A stretch of 64,000 bases of DNA, taken from Apostichopus japonicus (lineage: Eukaryota > Echinodermata > Holothuroidea > Aspidochirotida > Stichopodidae). Location of the stretch: the NCBI RefSeq assembly GCF_037975245.1, contig NC_092580.1:19766501-19830500 (forward strand). Reading direction: 5' to 3'. How positions within the stretch are numbered: the first letter of the stretch is position 1; the number at the start of each line of letters is the position of its first letter. Position numbers and translations under genes: made by a program. Under the pieces are notes generated by a model. That model was given only the letters and a program-made list of their open reading frames with translations, was not told the origin of the DNA and did not search any database. Positions 49,101 to 61,829 of the stretch are shown here, in pieces.

Positions 49101-52100
49101 TTATTGCAATTTACAACCAGTTTACATACCAACCAACATTTGGTTTTGCCATTGTTAAATAACTATCCTAAAATGTCGTCATTGCCAAATAGACAGCTGA
49201 CACATACTAAGAAGAACTTTATTATACTGTCGAACAATCGCAGTGTATTTCGCTTTGAATCAAAATTATTTCAGGAATGGAAAGTGTGCCATTACGAGAA
49301 GATTGGAACATTGTTAAACTGAATTTTTTCAATGTATTTTTTTCATTTATGAATGTTCATGATATGATAGTATTCCAATATTTATGACATTTCTTCAGTT
49401 ACAGAAAGTTTGCAGTCGGTGTACGTCAGTGATAAATCTGGAGAGCAAAGGGTCTCCTTTAACACTAGCAGTGAAAGTTTCAAAGATGGGTTTGCTGAGT
49501 ACAATTCTCCAGGTGACATGCATGCCATCTCCATCAATGACACTGACTCAAGTTTTTCTTTAAACAGTTGCCAAAAGGGTTTAGAAAGTAAGTAGATATT
49601 GAGCATCGCTGCTAAGTTAAATATTAATTGTCACTAAACTTCATCGTTTGAACTGTATAATCAACTTGGGACAAAATTGTCATTGTAATAATACATCGCA
49701 TGTCAACACAATAAACAGTCGCATTGTAATTTTTTTTTCAATTTTTTTTTCTATACAAAGCCCCCACTACAGCCAGAAATGCTCAAGCTGTAGCTTCGAA
49801 TTGGTGTCCATCAGAAAATACTAAAGAACAGTTCACGTCAGAGTTCCACAAAAATCTGTATGCATTTCAGCGAAAACTTGCCGAGCCAGCTTTGCAGGAT
49901 AAGATCAATACTGTATTGGTGTCTCCGACGGGAACAGGAAAGACTCACGTTGCTGCTTTCATTATTGATCAACATCTGAACAAACTGGAGGCAAAGCAAC
50001 AGAAGGGTAGAGTAGTCTTCATAGTTCCCACAGTAAGTAAAAGCAGAATATATACACATAGGAGGTAATAAGGAGGGGAGGGGAGGGGAGGGGGTGATTA
50101 CCAAAGTGATTATAAGCATTAAAGAGTAGTGGAAAACTGTATGTATGGATTAATTTCTATTTTTTGGTGTACAGATTTGACAAAGTTGTTTCAGTCACTT
50201 GCGTTGAAAGTTTTATTGACTCAAGTTGTAACTGGTTACAACATTGGACAGAAGTATGGATAGTATTTTGTCCCTCCTGACCTTTAGAAGAATGCTTTTT
50301 CATGTGATCACATGACTTTGAAAATAAAAGAAAAGAAAAATGACTCGCTTATTTTTATTGTAAGATAGGAAAGAGAAATTTGAGCACAATGCAGATGCAA
50401 AATTTATATGAATTAATTAGGCAACCCAGACTTTGATTCTCAAATGTTCCTCTTGCTAAGCAAAATAAGTTGAAAATTCCATGATAGTATGAATAGTTGA
50501 AATGAACATGAATACTATTTATTTTAGTACAACGGGGATAAAGTTCTTTGCAAAAATTGTCTCCTGTATCCGGAGGGCTTGATGATAAAATGTTTGATTA
50601 AATATTAAATGCATGTTGCGCAACATGGTTCGAAAATTACGTATAGGGCCTACTCATACAAGATAATATTTAGACAGATCAGCATGGTTTGAAATTTCGA
50701 TAACGTTTGCTCTTTCAGGTCAGATTAGCCAAACAGCAAAGAGACAAGCTGGAGGATTTGATTGGCACTAAAACCAGAGATATCAGGTCTGTAATTGGAG
50801 ATAATATTGAAATCAACTGCTCACTTTTATCCATAATGAACGCAGATAATGTGTGCATCACTGTAATGACAGCCCAGGTCTTGCTGAACGGCCTGCAAGA
50901 ATTCAGTGCAGAGAAGAAAGTCCACCTGAAAGACATCAGTCTGTTAGTCTTGGATGAGTGCCATCATGCGCAGGTATGCCAGAATAAAGTGATCAAATAT
51001 GATTTAAAGCTCTCACTTTGTTTTAGGCAACAATTTTACTTTTCATATCTAGTCTTTCTACAATGTGATTAAATATTGTAATAAACTCGCGAGAAAGAAA
51101 GACAACTGATGCATGTTGTAGTAAAATATCCAATGCACAGAATTTTATGAGGTAAAATGAAAAAATATGTGTAATATATGTAACATTGTTTATTTATCGA
51201 CAGTTTTCCATTTCTTCGCTTTTTTCCCTCTCTCGTTTAACACATATTGTGATGTATCTATAGAAGGAACATCCGTACAATAGGATCATGAAACTCTATC
51301 TACAAAAGCGATTGGGCTCAGAGAAGCATGACGGACCATTGCCTCAGGTACAGTGTCACCCAATTGTATATTTAAAATTAATTACAAAAGTAATTAATAT
51401 TTGTGGTAATATACCCTCAAATTGTTTAACGACATGCTGAATGATTTTGTTTGTTTTATTCAGTGATCATAAAAATTCCTTTGATAATAAAGATATTTTC
51501 TGAGCTAACTTAAGGCAAAGTTGTAACTATCGAGTCAATCCATTTTATGGTCGAGTCAAGTAATGTTAGTGATCCTCCTGACTTTTGTGGAGTCTTGGTG
51601 TAGTGACTGTATCTCAATGTGGAAATTAAGGGAACATGTAGGTGCTTTGCTCAGAAGTGCCCATCAGAGATTCCTCAAAGGAATTCTCAGTGTATTGTCT
51701 TCAAAATGATGGATTTTGTTATGTTCTTAAACCCCTTATTAATATTCGCACATTCCTGAATGGCAGATTGTGGCAATGACAGCAACACTTGGTACTGGGG
51801 GAAGCACTACAACCAAAGAGGCAATGAAACACATTTTCCAACTGTGTGCAAATCTTGATGCTCATGTTATTCAACCTGTTCCACATCATGATGAAACTTT
51901 TCTGAAGTTTCTGAATATACCTGAGGACAGTGAGTATTTGATATTTTCAAGTTGAAAGAAAAACATCTTACGAAGAAATAAGGAAAAAAGAAGTTGAGCA
52001 CCCAGAGCAGGAGGACACTGAGCTGACATTAATAATCGTTTAATAAATTAGTTTATTAAGAGAGGAGTAACTGTCCCGAGTTGTTTTAATAAGGGCTGCC

Positions 52101-55100
52101 ACTAAATGGACACAAAAGTCGATGATAGTTAATAACATATTGATGGATAGTTGTCAGACTTGTGTGGTGTGAAGAGTGCAATCTGTTCACAGGCATTTGT
52201 TCCATATTAATCTCAAAAATCCAACCTTATAAATATCTGAAAAAATGGATTGTGTGTAATGTAGCCAAAGAAGCAGAGAGAGAAAAAACAGCAGTTACTT
52301 GCCTTTAAATACAGTGCATATGCAGCACTAGAGTAGTTTGCAAGCATGAGTAGTTTGCTAGCTTTATTGCTACTTGAAAATCATCAAACTAAGATTGGTT
52401 TTCTGCAGTACTGTAATAGCTGGCCGATTGCAACCACACTTTGCTCGGTTGCTCTTAGCAAGTACTAGCTGAGCATGGGCAACACCCTTCCCTGTAGTGC
52501 CTATGAATGGGGGAAATTCAGGTGCCTATGAGATTCAAAGGGAGTCTGCTTTGTAATGTCTACAATATCTACACCATGGCATATTGAATTTGTTGCAATC
52601 AACACCAACAGAAGACTTGATGTGTGTGAAGTATAATGACTATATAATCGTACATTTGTTTTTCCAGATCAATATGGCATACCATGGATACCAGATGTAC
52701 TAGCTTAAAATATGTGTCAATTTTGGCTAATTATCAAGTTAATTAGACATATATGTCACTTTACATTGACATATATCAGTTTAGTTCCATATATCACTGG
52801 TTTACCTCGATGACATAATGGCTTGCTGTACATGAATGTCATATAGGCTAAGTAACACTGAAAACAGCCATATAAAATTACCATAGCAACATGGGTTGAG
52901 AGGGAGTATGACAATTGGTCCAAAACATACACATATATGGCAGGACATTTGCATCACATATCAGGGAATACAGATGGTTGACTGCAAACAATGTTTATGG
53001 TACATTTTTACAGGTTTTTGTAAATTTGTAAACTATTAAAATGTATCTTTATTTCTTCAGTTGGACCAATCACTGTAAAGCCTCGCAAAAAGGATCCATT
53101 TAGAGCTGTCCTCGAGAATGTAATGAAGAAAGTAGAAGAGAAAATTGCATCATGTATGGGTATGTCCAACCCTCTGTCAATTTTAAAACTTCCTTGTGCA
53201 TTTTAGTCAGGCATGTAGCTATCAGCCTACCATATTAATTTTAAGATCTTAGCACCCGAGGCAAACCTTGCACAACCTGTGATAAAACAGGAAGTTATAT
53301 GTGATACAGCTGAAATGTTATATTAAACATATATTACCAATAAAGTTGATGTTCATATATAGAGCAGAAAGAGCTTTATCATGGTTTCATGCAGGAGGCT
53401 ACTCGTTGTTCACTAAGAATCAAGAAAATGACCTGTCATGGTCTTCTATCAGTTTGAGATAATTAAAATAGACAGCTGTTGCAGACACAGATCAATCAGT
53501 TGTGCATCTTTGGGGTCCCAGCATATCGTTGACTGTCGATATAACATTGTGTTATTTAAATTAACTCTTTATGTATCACAATAATATTACTAGTTTATGC
53601 TTATCAATTTTTCTCACCCAATATGTACCCTTAGTTGACTTTAGCATAAACAGACTTTTATAAGAAGTGGGTTACTTATAGCTTCTATTCATCTGCAATG
53701 AAAAATATGGCATATGTAAGGGGCAAAGGGAGGGGGCTGGGGGTTGCACACCCATGCTCCCCTCTCAATTGGAAAGATTCAATCCAGGAATTTTATATTC
53801 AGTCAGGGAATAATTAGACCACTCCTGTGGACTCAGGGCAACCTCAGACAGAGATTCAGGGGAGGTGGAGTGACACATTCACCTTTCCAAACTCACACCA
53901 AAACTCAACAGTATATATATATATATACACAACCATGCATGGCATTGAGACATAATTATAAACCTAATATGTAGTCTAAATAAACCCCAAGACTCCCCTG
54001 AATGGGAGTTGACATTAAGGTTCATACCCATACCAATAAACTCAGTCGAGGAATGTTCTTTAGAATTGCCTGCCCCTCCCACCACCTTTGAAATCATGCA
54101 CATGCCACTGACTATAAAACTGACTTTTTAATGTTTAAATGTTAATAATTGCAGGTGGGTCTGGTACATTTGGTGATGTTTCAGTAGTTCCAAGGTGTCA
54201 GCGTGATACTCAGAATTATGAAACCTGGATAGCCAATTTAAAAAAAAAATGCAGTGAGTTAAGAAATCAGCTGCGTTCTGAGCAACACCAAACTGTGATG
54301 ATATGCCTGGAAAATCTGAAGGTTGGTTGTCTATGTTTCTGTTGTATGCAATATGAAGGATCTGTCGATATTTCCTCAGAGAAGTCCTTGAAGCAAATAT
54401 ACCAGAACCCTCCGGAAAAGCAACATTACATATGTCAATAGGATTTCAGCATGGCTAATATCAGTGAAAGGGTAGAGGAATACCCATACTTGTTGTCCCA
54501 ACCTGGTCATGCTAGAAAATTAGCATTAGTGTGGCTTTTAGCATCATATGGCAATACTCTGACTGACTTTTTGGTCTATAAAAATTTAACTCAATATTTC
54601 AACCTATAGAAATAATTGTGACATAATTTCATTTGATTGCCATGCAAGTAAGGGTCCTATTGTTCCATTTATATTTTTTGTAAATTGAACATTGAATATT
54701 GATTTGGACAACATTAATGTCACTTCAGAGAGTGCAAGAGATTCCTTCTTTTTATATTCTTTATGTATTATTCATTTAGATGCTCTAACCATGTGATCAT
54801 ATACATTAATATTAACTTTTTCATAGCTTTGGGTTTGAATAGAGCATTAGCTAATTTGTCTGCTAAACAGACTGTCAAATAGATTGTAATTAGCTTTTCA
54901 ATAATAAAACAAATATATAACTAATTTTACTCAGAAAATGACTTATTTTTTGGTAGTTCTCTTGTCATACGTTATACTTGAATGTACACGATATTATTGC
55001 ACTTGGAAAGTTGTAAGTCATGTTTTTGATTGTAGAGAGGATATGGACACTCATTTGTTATTGTCTCAAATCTAAATAATTAATACTGTCATTAAAGTAA

Positions 55101-57901
55101 TTTAATATTAATATTGCCCATGTTGTTCCCTCTAGTGTTTCTTTGTTATTATTATCTGCATGTTTTTTTTGTTTTGTTGTTGTTGTAATTATTATGTGAC
55201 AGTACTTTCAAAACCTTACAGATGTACAATAAAGCTCTGTGCATGCATCGGGATGTACGACCCAAAGATGCCATCAGGTATTTGAACCACCAAATTGAGG
55301 CGTTGAGAGACAGAACTGGGGATTGCTATGATGAGTTGGTCCAACTATTTGAAGGTACCTAACACTCTAATAGTTCAATTTGTTTGAATGTGTCATTTAA
55401 CAAACCAATAAATTTATTTTTGAGATGTGTTCAACATCTCTGTAAATCCATCTATTTGTATGCATCATAATACAAATCAATCGATCAAATACAGTCATTT
55501 TGAAGAAATTTGACACTGTAATACCTAATATTTGCCCGAATCTGCTGCAACTAGCTCTGATAAATAAAGATATTTAAAGGTATAATTGTAACTATCTATG
55601 TAAAGTAAGCATGATCTAAAACTGACAAATCAATATGTTTCTTGTATAGTATATAAAGTGTGATAGCTGTTTGGATTATCTAAAACTCTGATGAATCTAT
55701 ATCTTTGAAGGTAGGAAACACCCATATAAAATAATGTATCAAACCCCTAATATTCGATTGAATTTGTTAGAACTAGCTTTTATAAATAAATATATTCGTA
55801 TGTATTGACTAATAAATAAATATATTTAGCAATCTGAATTACCATTATATGTATATTTTGAATTATTATAGAAATTCTATTGCGTGAATTAATGGATGTT
55901 TGTTTATTCTCTTCTAGTAACCTTAATGAAATGTGATCGTGTGTTGGTTCAATTTCTCTTGAACTTTCATTTCAGCTTCACAGGATGAACTAACAGCTTC
56001 CATTGCTGACACTGATGCAAACCCTCTTTTAGAGAAGATCAAGGAAATGTTTCTTTCTACTTATCTTGCTAATCCAGAGTCTAGGGCTATTCTGTTTACA
56101 CGGACCAGACCTTACACTAAAGCCCTAAAAGAGTGGCTCAACGAGGACGAGGAGCTGCAGAATCTCAACTTAAATCCTGGGAGAGTAATTGGAAGTCAGG
56201 ATCCAGAAATATGTATGTACATCAGAAATGCACCATTCTCAAATTACCATAGACGAGAGAATATTACAGAACGGAACATGATAATAGAACTGCCCATCTG
56301 AAATGATTTTAGTAACATACTGGTACAACTTTACATAAATATGCTGTAAAAGATTTAAAGTTAGGAAAGCTTTGAATTGCTAAAGGCCGTTTAACAAGCT
56401 TACAATATGAGAGTAGATTTTAATATTCAAGGAAGATTTGACCTGGACAGCACACTTTAATGATTTGCAAAATTTGACATTGTATTTTCACAGAAATGTG
56501 AATATCTACACTAGGTATTTATTCAGCAAACCAAGTATGATATGTTAAGTGTAAACACATAATTATAGTTGCTACTAAAAATGTTGTGGAAGCTGTGGTC
56601 ATCTGGTGAAGACATCTTATCAACATTTATGTTACTGTTTAGTTGAGGCAAAGGTTTTATCACAAGTTTACTATGATAATCTAAGTCAGCCAAGCACAAA
56701 AGATTTAGAATTAAGGTGGTTTAATTTATATTGAGATGCAGTGTCAGGGATCTTGTAAGACAAAAGGCTCAATATGATTAATAATAAAACTCCTGCACAA
56801 GTATTGAAACAATGTAAAGTTTAATTGAATCACAAACTTATTTTTTGTTACTTACTTTTTCTTTGCCTTTGGTTCAGTTTATTTCTGTTTATGAGGATGA
56901 TCATTGAATTTTCTTTCATGCAGCAAAGTCCGAAGGAGATGAAACAATACATAAATTTCGGCTTGGGGAGCACAAGGTTGTGGTTTCCACAAATGTATTG
57001 GAAGAAGGATTCGACTTGCAAGCCTGTAATCTGGTCATAAGGCATAACTATGTTCCAAGTGAGACTGGTCACACTCAGGTCAAAGGTCAGTGAACATTGC
57101 AATCACTGTTAGAAGACTTTTCATGTTAAGTTATCGTTATAGTTCAAATATTAAATGCTTTCAAGTTTCCCATATATCAATGGGTGGTTTAATCTGAGGT
57201 AAGGTGGATCTTACTTTAACTTGTAAATCAATAACTTTGGGTTTGAATCTACAGGCAGAGGAAGGGCCAAAGCAAGTAAGAGCTTTCTCGTAGCTTTAGA
57301 AGAGACAGGACGAGATTTCAAGGCACATGAGATGAATAACAAGATGAGGGAAGAATGGTCTAAGAGACTTCTGGATGAAATATCAAACATGACTCAATCG
57401 GCAATTACAGGAAGAATCAAAGAACAGCAGACAGCACTCTGGGCGATGTGGTCCAGTGAACAACAACAACAACAATTATCCAGAGGTGATGATCCAAACA
57501 ACTTCCGATTGCTCTGCTCAAAATGTCCGCAGGTAGTATGCTCAGGTGCTGATGTGGTATGCTTGATAGATTCTAAGTACATTGTGAAGAATAGTAGAAT
57601 AAAAGAGGTATGCCAAATTGACAGAATGAGAAGACCATTTATGATTAAATCTAATGAATTCATGAATGGTAAAATTTACTGCAAAAAGTGCGCTCACCAT
57701 TGGGGCAGTTGGATTACTTTTGAAGGTGTGAACCTCCCGTTAATCAAAATTAAACAACTCGATATTGAAAACGTTCGAACAAAACAGGTTAAGCATTTCA
57801 GTCAATGGTCCAAAGTGTGTAAGCTATTCCGCATTGACACAGTACAAACTATTGAATTATCCTTTGACATAGCAAAATCATCTCTACACTGTCCCGATTA
57901 A
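43136..57901 (+). CDS. RIG-I-like receptor: two CARDs, DECH-box helicase, C-terminal RNA-binding domain (complete, 14 coding exons, 1015 aa)
   Basis: Coding exons: 43136-43292, 47374-47496, 48119-48478, 49399-49587, 49761-50032, 50719-50973, 51264-51347, 51767-51929, 53061-53159, 54155-54321, 55222-55354, 55976-56212, 56924-57085, 57255-57901. All are GT-AG with consistent phases. The total is 3048 nt, 1015 aa, the size of vertebrate MDA5 (about 1025). Residues about 15-92 and 105-205 are tandem CARD-like helical domains. Helicase motifs: Q-like YAFQRKL (310-316), Walker A SPTGTGKT (331-338), DECH (446-449), TAT (485-487), motif IV AILFTRTR (705-712), motif V STNVLEEGFDLQ, motif VI QVKGRGRA (798-805). 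The C-terminal domain has CSKC (888-891) and CKKC (943-946), the zinc ligands of RLR regulatory domains. Such proteins sense cytosolic dsRNA and signal through CARDs to MAVS (established for vertebrates). Whether this is nearer MDA5 or RIG-I cannot be told by eye. No lesion was found. Confidence 0.93.
43434..44615. mobile_element. Non-autonomous DNA transposon, 1182 bp, in RLR intron 1
   Basis: Outer ends are GGGTGTT and GGGACAA, each followed by ACTAAAACGAATGACA in inverted orientation (19 of 23 terminal bases match). They are flanked by a perfect 8-bp duplication CTCAGAGC (43426-43433 and 44616-44623). TGTCATTCG subterminal repeats cluster at 44105-44200. The duplicated locus (around 63422-63442) lacks the insert. 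GG-starting TIRs with 8-bp duplications would suit Merlin or an atypical hAT; no transposase is encoded. A MITE is nested inside at 44220-44559. Confidence 0.9.
44220..44559. mobile_element. hAT-type MITE, 340 bp, nested
   Basis: Same family as 9659-10059: termini CAGGGTTGTCCAACCT, perfect inverted repeats, flanked by a perfect 8-bp duplication CTGTACAA (44212-44219 and 44560-44567). The interior includes a young tandem array of TTATATCCAA units (44344-44410). Confidence 0.93.
44925..45340 (+). repeat. CAGTGGCGTG-type dispersed element
   Basis: Shares ordered words with 53715-54109 and 63440-63700 (ATTCAG...GGGAATAAT...ACTCAG; CACAAAATTCAGCCGTA; CAATAAAGGTTCATGCC). It starts with CAGTGGCGTGAGAAAC. 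The right end in this copy appears lost. Lies in RLR intron 1. Confidence 0.5.
45520..47000 (+). repeat. Repeat rich in AGGTCA direct repeats, RLR intron 1
   Basis: Two related halves (about 45738-46000 and 46697-46970) share ACGGTCATGTGATC, GTTGGGAGTTACGCTATTGT, GGTGACCTTTGACC and TGTATTAGTTTCTT, so the block is an internal duplication about 960 bp apart. AGGTCA pairs with 4-bp spacing occur at 45687-45702, 45833-45848 and 46482-46497, and one with 5-bp spacing at 45843-45859. No ORF. Confidence 0.7.
48119..48478 (+). other. RLR exon 3: second CARD
   Basis: A single 360-bp exon encodes one whole CARD-like domain: FCKAFEKMLPKMVSILRTDE, ILDEFTPYFSRSVIEQLEAI, then AALHLCFSLLRCAVDWPPTF and FEELKTILSARD. 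One-exon coding of CARD2 with flanking phase-1 introns makes it a symmetric, shufflable unit. Confidence 0.75.
53715..54109. repeat. CAGTGGC-type dispersed element in RLR intron 9
   Basis: The right end reads GCACATGCCACTG, the inverse of the CAGTGGCGTG start of the 44925 copy. The interior has matching ordered words and a short (TA)n (53914-53928). The left end is uncertain. Confidence 0.5.
57255..57901 (+). other. RLR exon 14: motif VI and C-terminal regulatory domain
   Basis: The exon opens with GRGRAKASKSFLVALEETGR (end of helicase motif VI and following strand) and continues through a helical pincer-like segment with a QQQQQ run. The zinc-binding domain follows (C888, C891, C943, C946) with YCKKCAHHWGSWITFEG. 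It ends LHCPD and TAA. Confidence 0.85.
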
Positions 57902-58187
57902 AGTTATATACTAAAACCTAGCTAAAGCTTACAGCTAGTTTATATGTCATTACTTAGCCAGCTCTAAACCTAAGCAAATTTAACATACCATATATTACAT
58001 GATGGACAAGTGGTGAGTGTAATGTTATAGATATAACAAGAAAGTGAGTGACTACGAATATTTCCAACTGAAAGTTTGGTTTAAAGTAACTTGTTGAATT
58101 GATGTTTATGAAGTAGTTTAGGGGTATTTTGTAACGTTTCAAGTATATTTCACACAGATATCATTGGTAACCCTTACAGTGTGCCAG

Positions 58188-58193
58188 AATAAA
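58188..58193 (+). terminator. AATAAA polyadenylation signal for the RLR gene
   Basis: First canonical AATAAA after the stop codon, giving a 3'UTR of roughly 300 bp. Confidence 0.6.
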
Positions 58194-58199
58194 TTTGGA

Positions 58200-59395
58200 A
58201 TATTGTTTTGTTTTCTTTGTCTCCCTTTTGGCAATATTTGTAATCGGGAATCTATGTTAAACATGAGTGCATGTTATTGATGAGATTGACAATCAATGCA
58301 GATTAATTGCTTACTTTATAACTTTGGTCTAATCAGGCTAATACAAGATCTCATTTTCAATGTTCTGGGATGTCAGAAATAACGACAATATTAGGTCATG
58401 GTAAATTGATCAACAATACCATTTTTAACACAACATTTCCATTTATTGTTTACATTAAGAAATTAATGTCCTTTAAAAGAGGTTTGCTACTTAAGTATCA
58501 AAGTAATCAACTTTTAATAACAATTAATCTTATATGCTATGGCTATTTAGAATACATATTAGATGGAATCTTGGTGTTTTTCTTTTATTTCATTTACTGC
58601 TTCTTTCTCCTGAATATTTAAATTTGCTAAATGTGATGAATTAAATAAATAAAGGAAACAAGATAAAATATCAGGTTTACATCAGATTGATGTGCAAAAT
58701 AAGTTGATCGATGATGACTCAAGAAGCTCACTTGTGATGTGACCATGCATCCAAAGCAAAATCCAAAGTTTTGTTGTTTAACTTTTAATACATGTTTTAT
58801 TTTTTGTCACACTTTCTCAGTATGATGGAAGTTAACTTAGCTTTACCTAAATAAATCCTCTTTTCATTCATTTCATTGGTAGCTGTATATAAAGGTCGCT
58901 GTTTACATAAAATATTATTGTTTTTTAATATTATTATTCTTGAATCAAGAAGTACTCATTGGCAATTTGTAACCAGATTTAATGAAAAGACTTAATACTA
59001 TTTAGAGTACATGATGGTTGGATTTTGTAGGGGACATATCTTTATACCCTGGAAATGGTTATTTTATTTTTGTAACGGTGGCAGGGTAAGAAGTGATATG
59101 ACTTTTATGAATATTATGGAGTGAGGCTGTTTGACCGTGCGCAGTAGGCCAATTGAATCAGATACCAAATCGAGGTCCAGCCATAACACAAAGGACGTGT
59201 TGGACAAATACTACTTAATTGAAGTACCAAGGTGGAGGTGTGGGAAACATGCCTATATGTACAGTTAGGAATATACAAAAAATATAAAAAACTCGTGTGG
59301 TGTTTGACTAACATGCTACCATTTAATTCATAAGTTACGAAATGATTTGCAAAGAAGTTATGTGGCAATATGTACCGTGATGCATGACGTTTAAG
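58200..59395. other. Intergenic, nothing recognised
   Basis: AT-rich DNA downstream of the RLR gene with no exon, TIR element or RNA gene that I can support. Confidence 0.5.
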
Positions 59396-59399
59396 AGAG

Positions 59400-59935
59400 A
59401 ATCAGTCAGAATATAAGCTAAAGATTGCAAGGTTAAAACCTTACATATCGTTTGATCAGCTAAAGTCTATCGTTACCGCGTTGGTTTTATCCAAACTGGA
59501 TTACTGTAATTGTTTGTATTTTAGTGTTGAATCTAACTTTCTTAAAAAGCTTCAACCTGTTCAAAACTGCAACACTAAGCTCATTTATAGTATAAAAGGA
59601 AACTTATCATGTGTTGCACCTTTTTCTTGAATTTGATAGGCTACTTGAGCATGATAGATTTATGTTTAAAATCATCCGCATGGCTTCTAAATGTCTACAT
59701 GGTTCTGCGCCTATTTATCGTTAATTCCACGCTCTTCACAGACATTGTTCTCAAACCGAAAACTTATACTAAGTTCGGTGATCGTTCATTTGCCGAAGGT
59801 GGCCATAACTTATGTGTTATTGGCCTACAATTGATTCTTTTAGACGTTCAAAGCACTTTCTTTAACAATTATGATGAACACATCATATATGCTGGTTTAA
59901 ACACAGCCGTGCATGTCTTGGGTTGTGCGTAAGAT
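59400..59935 (+). pseudogene. LINE reverse transcriptase 3' remnant
   Basis: A broken frame reads DQLKSIVTALVLSKLDYCN, then FLKKLQPVQNCNTKLI and, after a stop, EHDRFMFKIIRMASKCLHGS and APIYR. This matches the conserved block downstream of the catalytic domain in CR1/L2-like reverse transcriptases (LVLSKLDYCN...LQ.VQN.A...). It has several stops and a 5' truncation. A different copy from the one at 27.4-28.3 kb. Confidence 0.75.
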
Positions 59936-60117
59936 AGCGGTTGTGTATAAACCCTTCATTCATTCATATTTTGTCGTCAAATACCCCATGTGTCTTATGG
60001 TTGAAGTTAATAAAATATTTCTGCATATCAATGACATATTTGTCTCAATCTGTTGATTTCTTGAGGATATATTTACAAAATAACTAACTGATCATTCTCT
60101 CAATTTTACATGACAAC

Positions 60118-60486
60118 TTGGAAGAGATGGTCTGTCAGACATAACTTGACAATACGACCCTTTACTGGGGGACTCAGAGTAAGCCGAGGAAATTTCAAAT
60201 GGGAGACTGTACATACGAAGACAAGGGTGGGTTCATCGACATTAAGAAACTATATACACGTAGAAAGAAGCTAGACGCCGGCCACATGATTGAACTTTGT
60301 TCCTCTTTTTCTGAAATGTGAGAGATCTGAAGTAATTCAACAACAGTCAAGATGTGACTTAATATAGCAGAAAGGAATATCTTGACTGTTTTACAAAAGC
60401 TGACAATTAATTTACCTTTCTTTGGCATGACATGATGTCCTCATGATCTCATCTCGTTCTGCAGTATCTTCATTTCCGCAGCTAAC
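60118..60486 (-). pseudogene. CCDC146: Duplicated fragment of CCDC146 (3' part of exon 9 plus intron)
   Basis: Aligns in the same orientation with 19220-19602. AAGAGATGGTCTGTCAGACA, CAAATGGGAGACTGTACATA and AATATAGCAGAAAGGAATAT are shared. The exon piece (60422-60486, reverse strand) ends at the same splice donor but has lost about 12 bp and carries substitutions. Only the exon end and the intron up to a few bases short of exon 10 are present, so it cannot code. Confidence 0.9.
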
Positions 60487-60684
60487 ATACAAGAACCAAA
60501 AAAAACCCAAAAAAAAAACAAGCAAGATAACTATCAACATTAACAAACAAAACCAAACACACACGCACACGCACGCATGCACACACACGCCATTTTGACT
60601 TCGTGGGTTACTGGCCCGCCTACGGCAAGTAACCAGAAACATCACTGGACCGATCGTAAATATAACATTCCTCTTCTACAACTT

Positions 60685-60750
60685 TCATCAATAATAATAA
60701 TAATAATAATAACAATATTAATAATAATAATATTACTAATAACGACCACA
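60685..60750. repeat. (AAT)n microsatellite
   Basis: Runs of AATAATAAT with a few interruptions. Confidence 0.85.
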
Positions 60751-61114
60751 CTACTGTATATGGTTATTCTCCAGAGTAGATCTTCTTTGATAGGAAAGGT
60801 GGTTAATTGAGTGTCCTCAGCAGAAGGTCACCACCAACAGGCCGGTTGCTGAGGAAATAAATCACATACATAAATGGCCGTAAGGCAGATTTATGATGAA
60901 TTTGCCACATTTTGGCAACACTGAAGATATTTTTTAGTAGCGAAGATATTACCATAAGAACTTGGCAGATTGCTATACCAGTGCTTTAAGCTCATGTTTC
61001 TCTTAATGCGGTCAAACGGCGAGAGCACGTTTTCTCAAAGGAATAACCCAAACGTTTTAATGGCATTAACCTTCACTGCGGTTTGTTTTTGAAATATGTC
61101 ATTGTTGCAGAGTA

Positions 61115-61495
61115 GTATCGACCCATCTTTAGGGTATTGGCGACTCCATTTTGGAGTAGTAGTACCTTCCGTTTAGGGTAGGAGAGTCACTAATTTACAG
61201 TAGCACCGTCACTTTAGAAGTAGTAGCACCTCCTGTTTAATGTAGTAGCACCACTTGTTTAGGGTAGAAGCACCTGTTTAGGGTAGTAGCACCTCCTGTT
61301 TAAGGTAGCACCGCCACCTGTGGTCCTTTGGCGTTCCATAAGTAGCACCACAGCCTGTTTAAGGTAGTAGCACCACCTGTTTAGAGTAGTAGCACCTCCT
61401 GGTTAGGGTAGAAGCACATTGTGCTTAGGGTAGTAGCACCACCTGTTTTAGGGTAGCAATGCCACTTGTAGTTATTTTGGCGTTCCATACTAGCG
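61115..61495. repeat. Minisatellite, about 22-bp unit with higher-order structure
   Basis: Units of the type GTTTAGGGTAGTAGCACCAC repeat about 14 times. A longer block ending TTTGGCGTTCCATA recurs (about 61310-61340 and 61455-61485), so the array has a second-order period of roughly 145 bp. Confidence 0.88.
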
Positions 61496-61829
61496 GCCTT
61501 GGAAAACGAGCATACGCCCATTAAAAGCCCATTGACTTACACACTAAATCACAAAAGTAATTGTTCTCTATAAGTCTAGATAGAAGTTCTCAACAGCTAA
61601 ACGCTACCCAGCACTGGAAAGCTGACAGCTGATCTTTCATGGCCATGCCATGATCATGTAGATTTTTCAAAGTTTGCTGTCAGAGCTTGAAGTTTGTGTC
61701 ACTTGTAAACAAAGGGGTCTAAAATTGCCTCAATTGTCCCACTTTTTGCATTACATGTATATTCCATTCATGCTCTTTAACATGCAAGCAACAAAAAAAG
61801 AAAAGATCCTGATTGATAACATATCAAAT

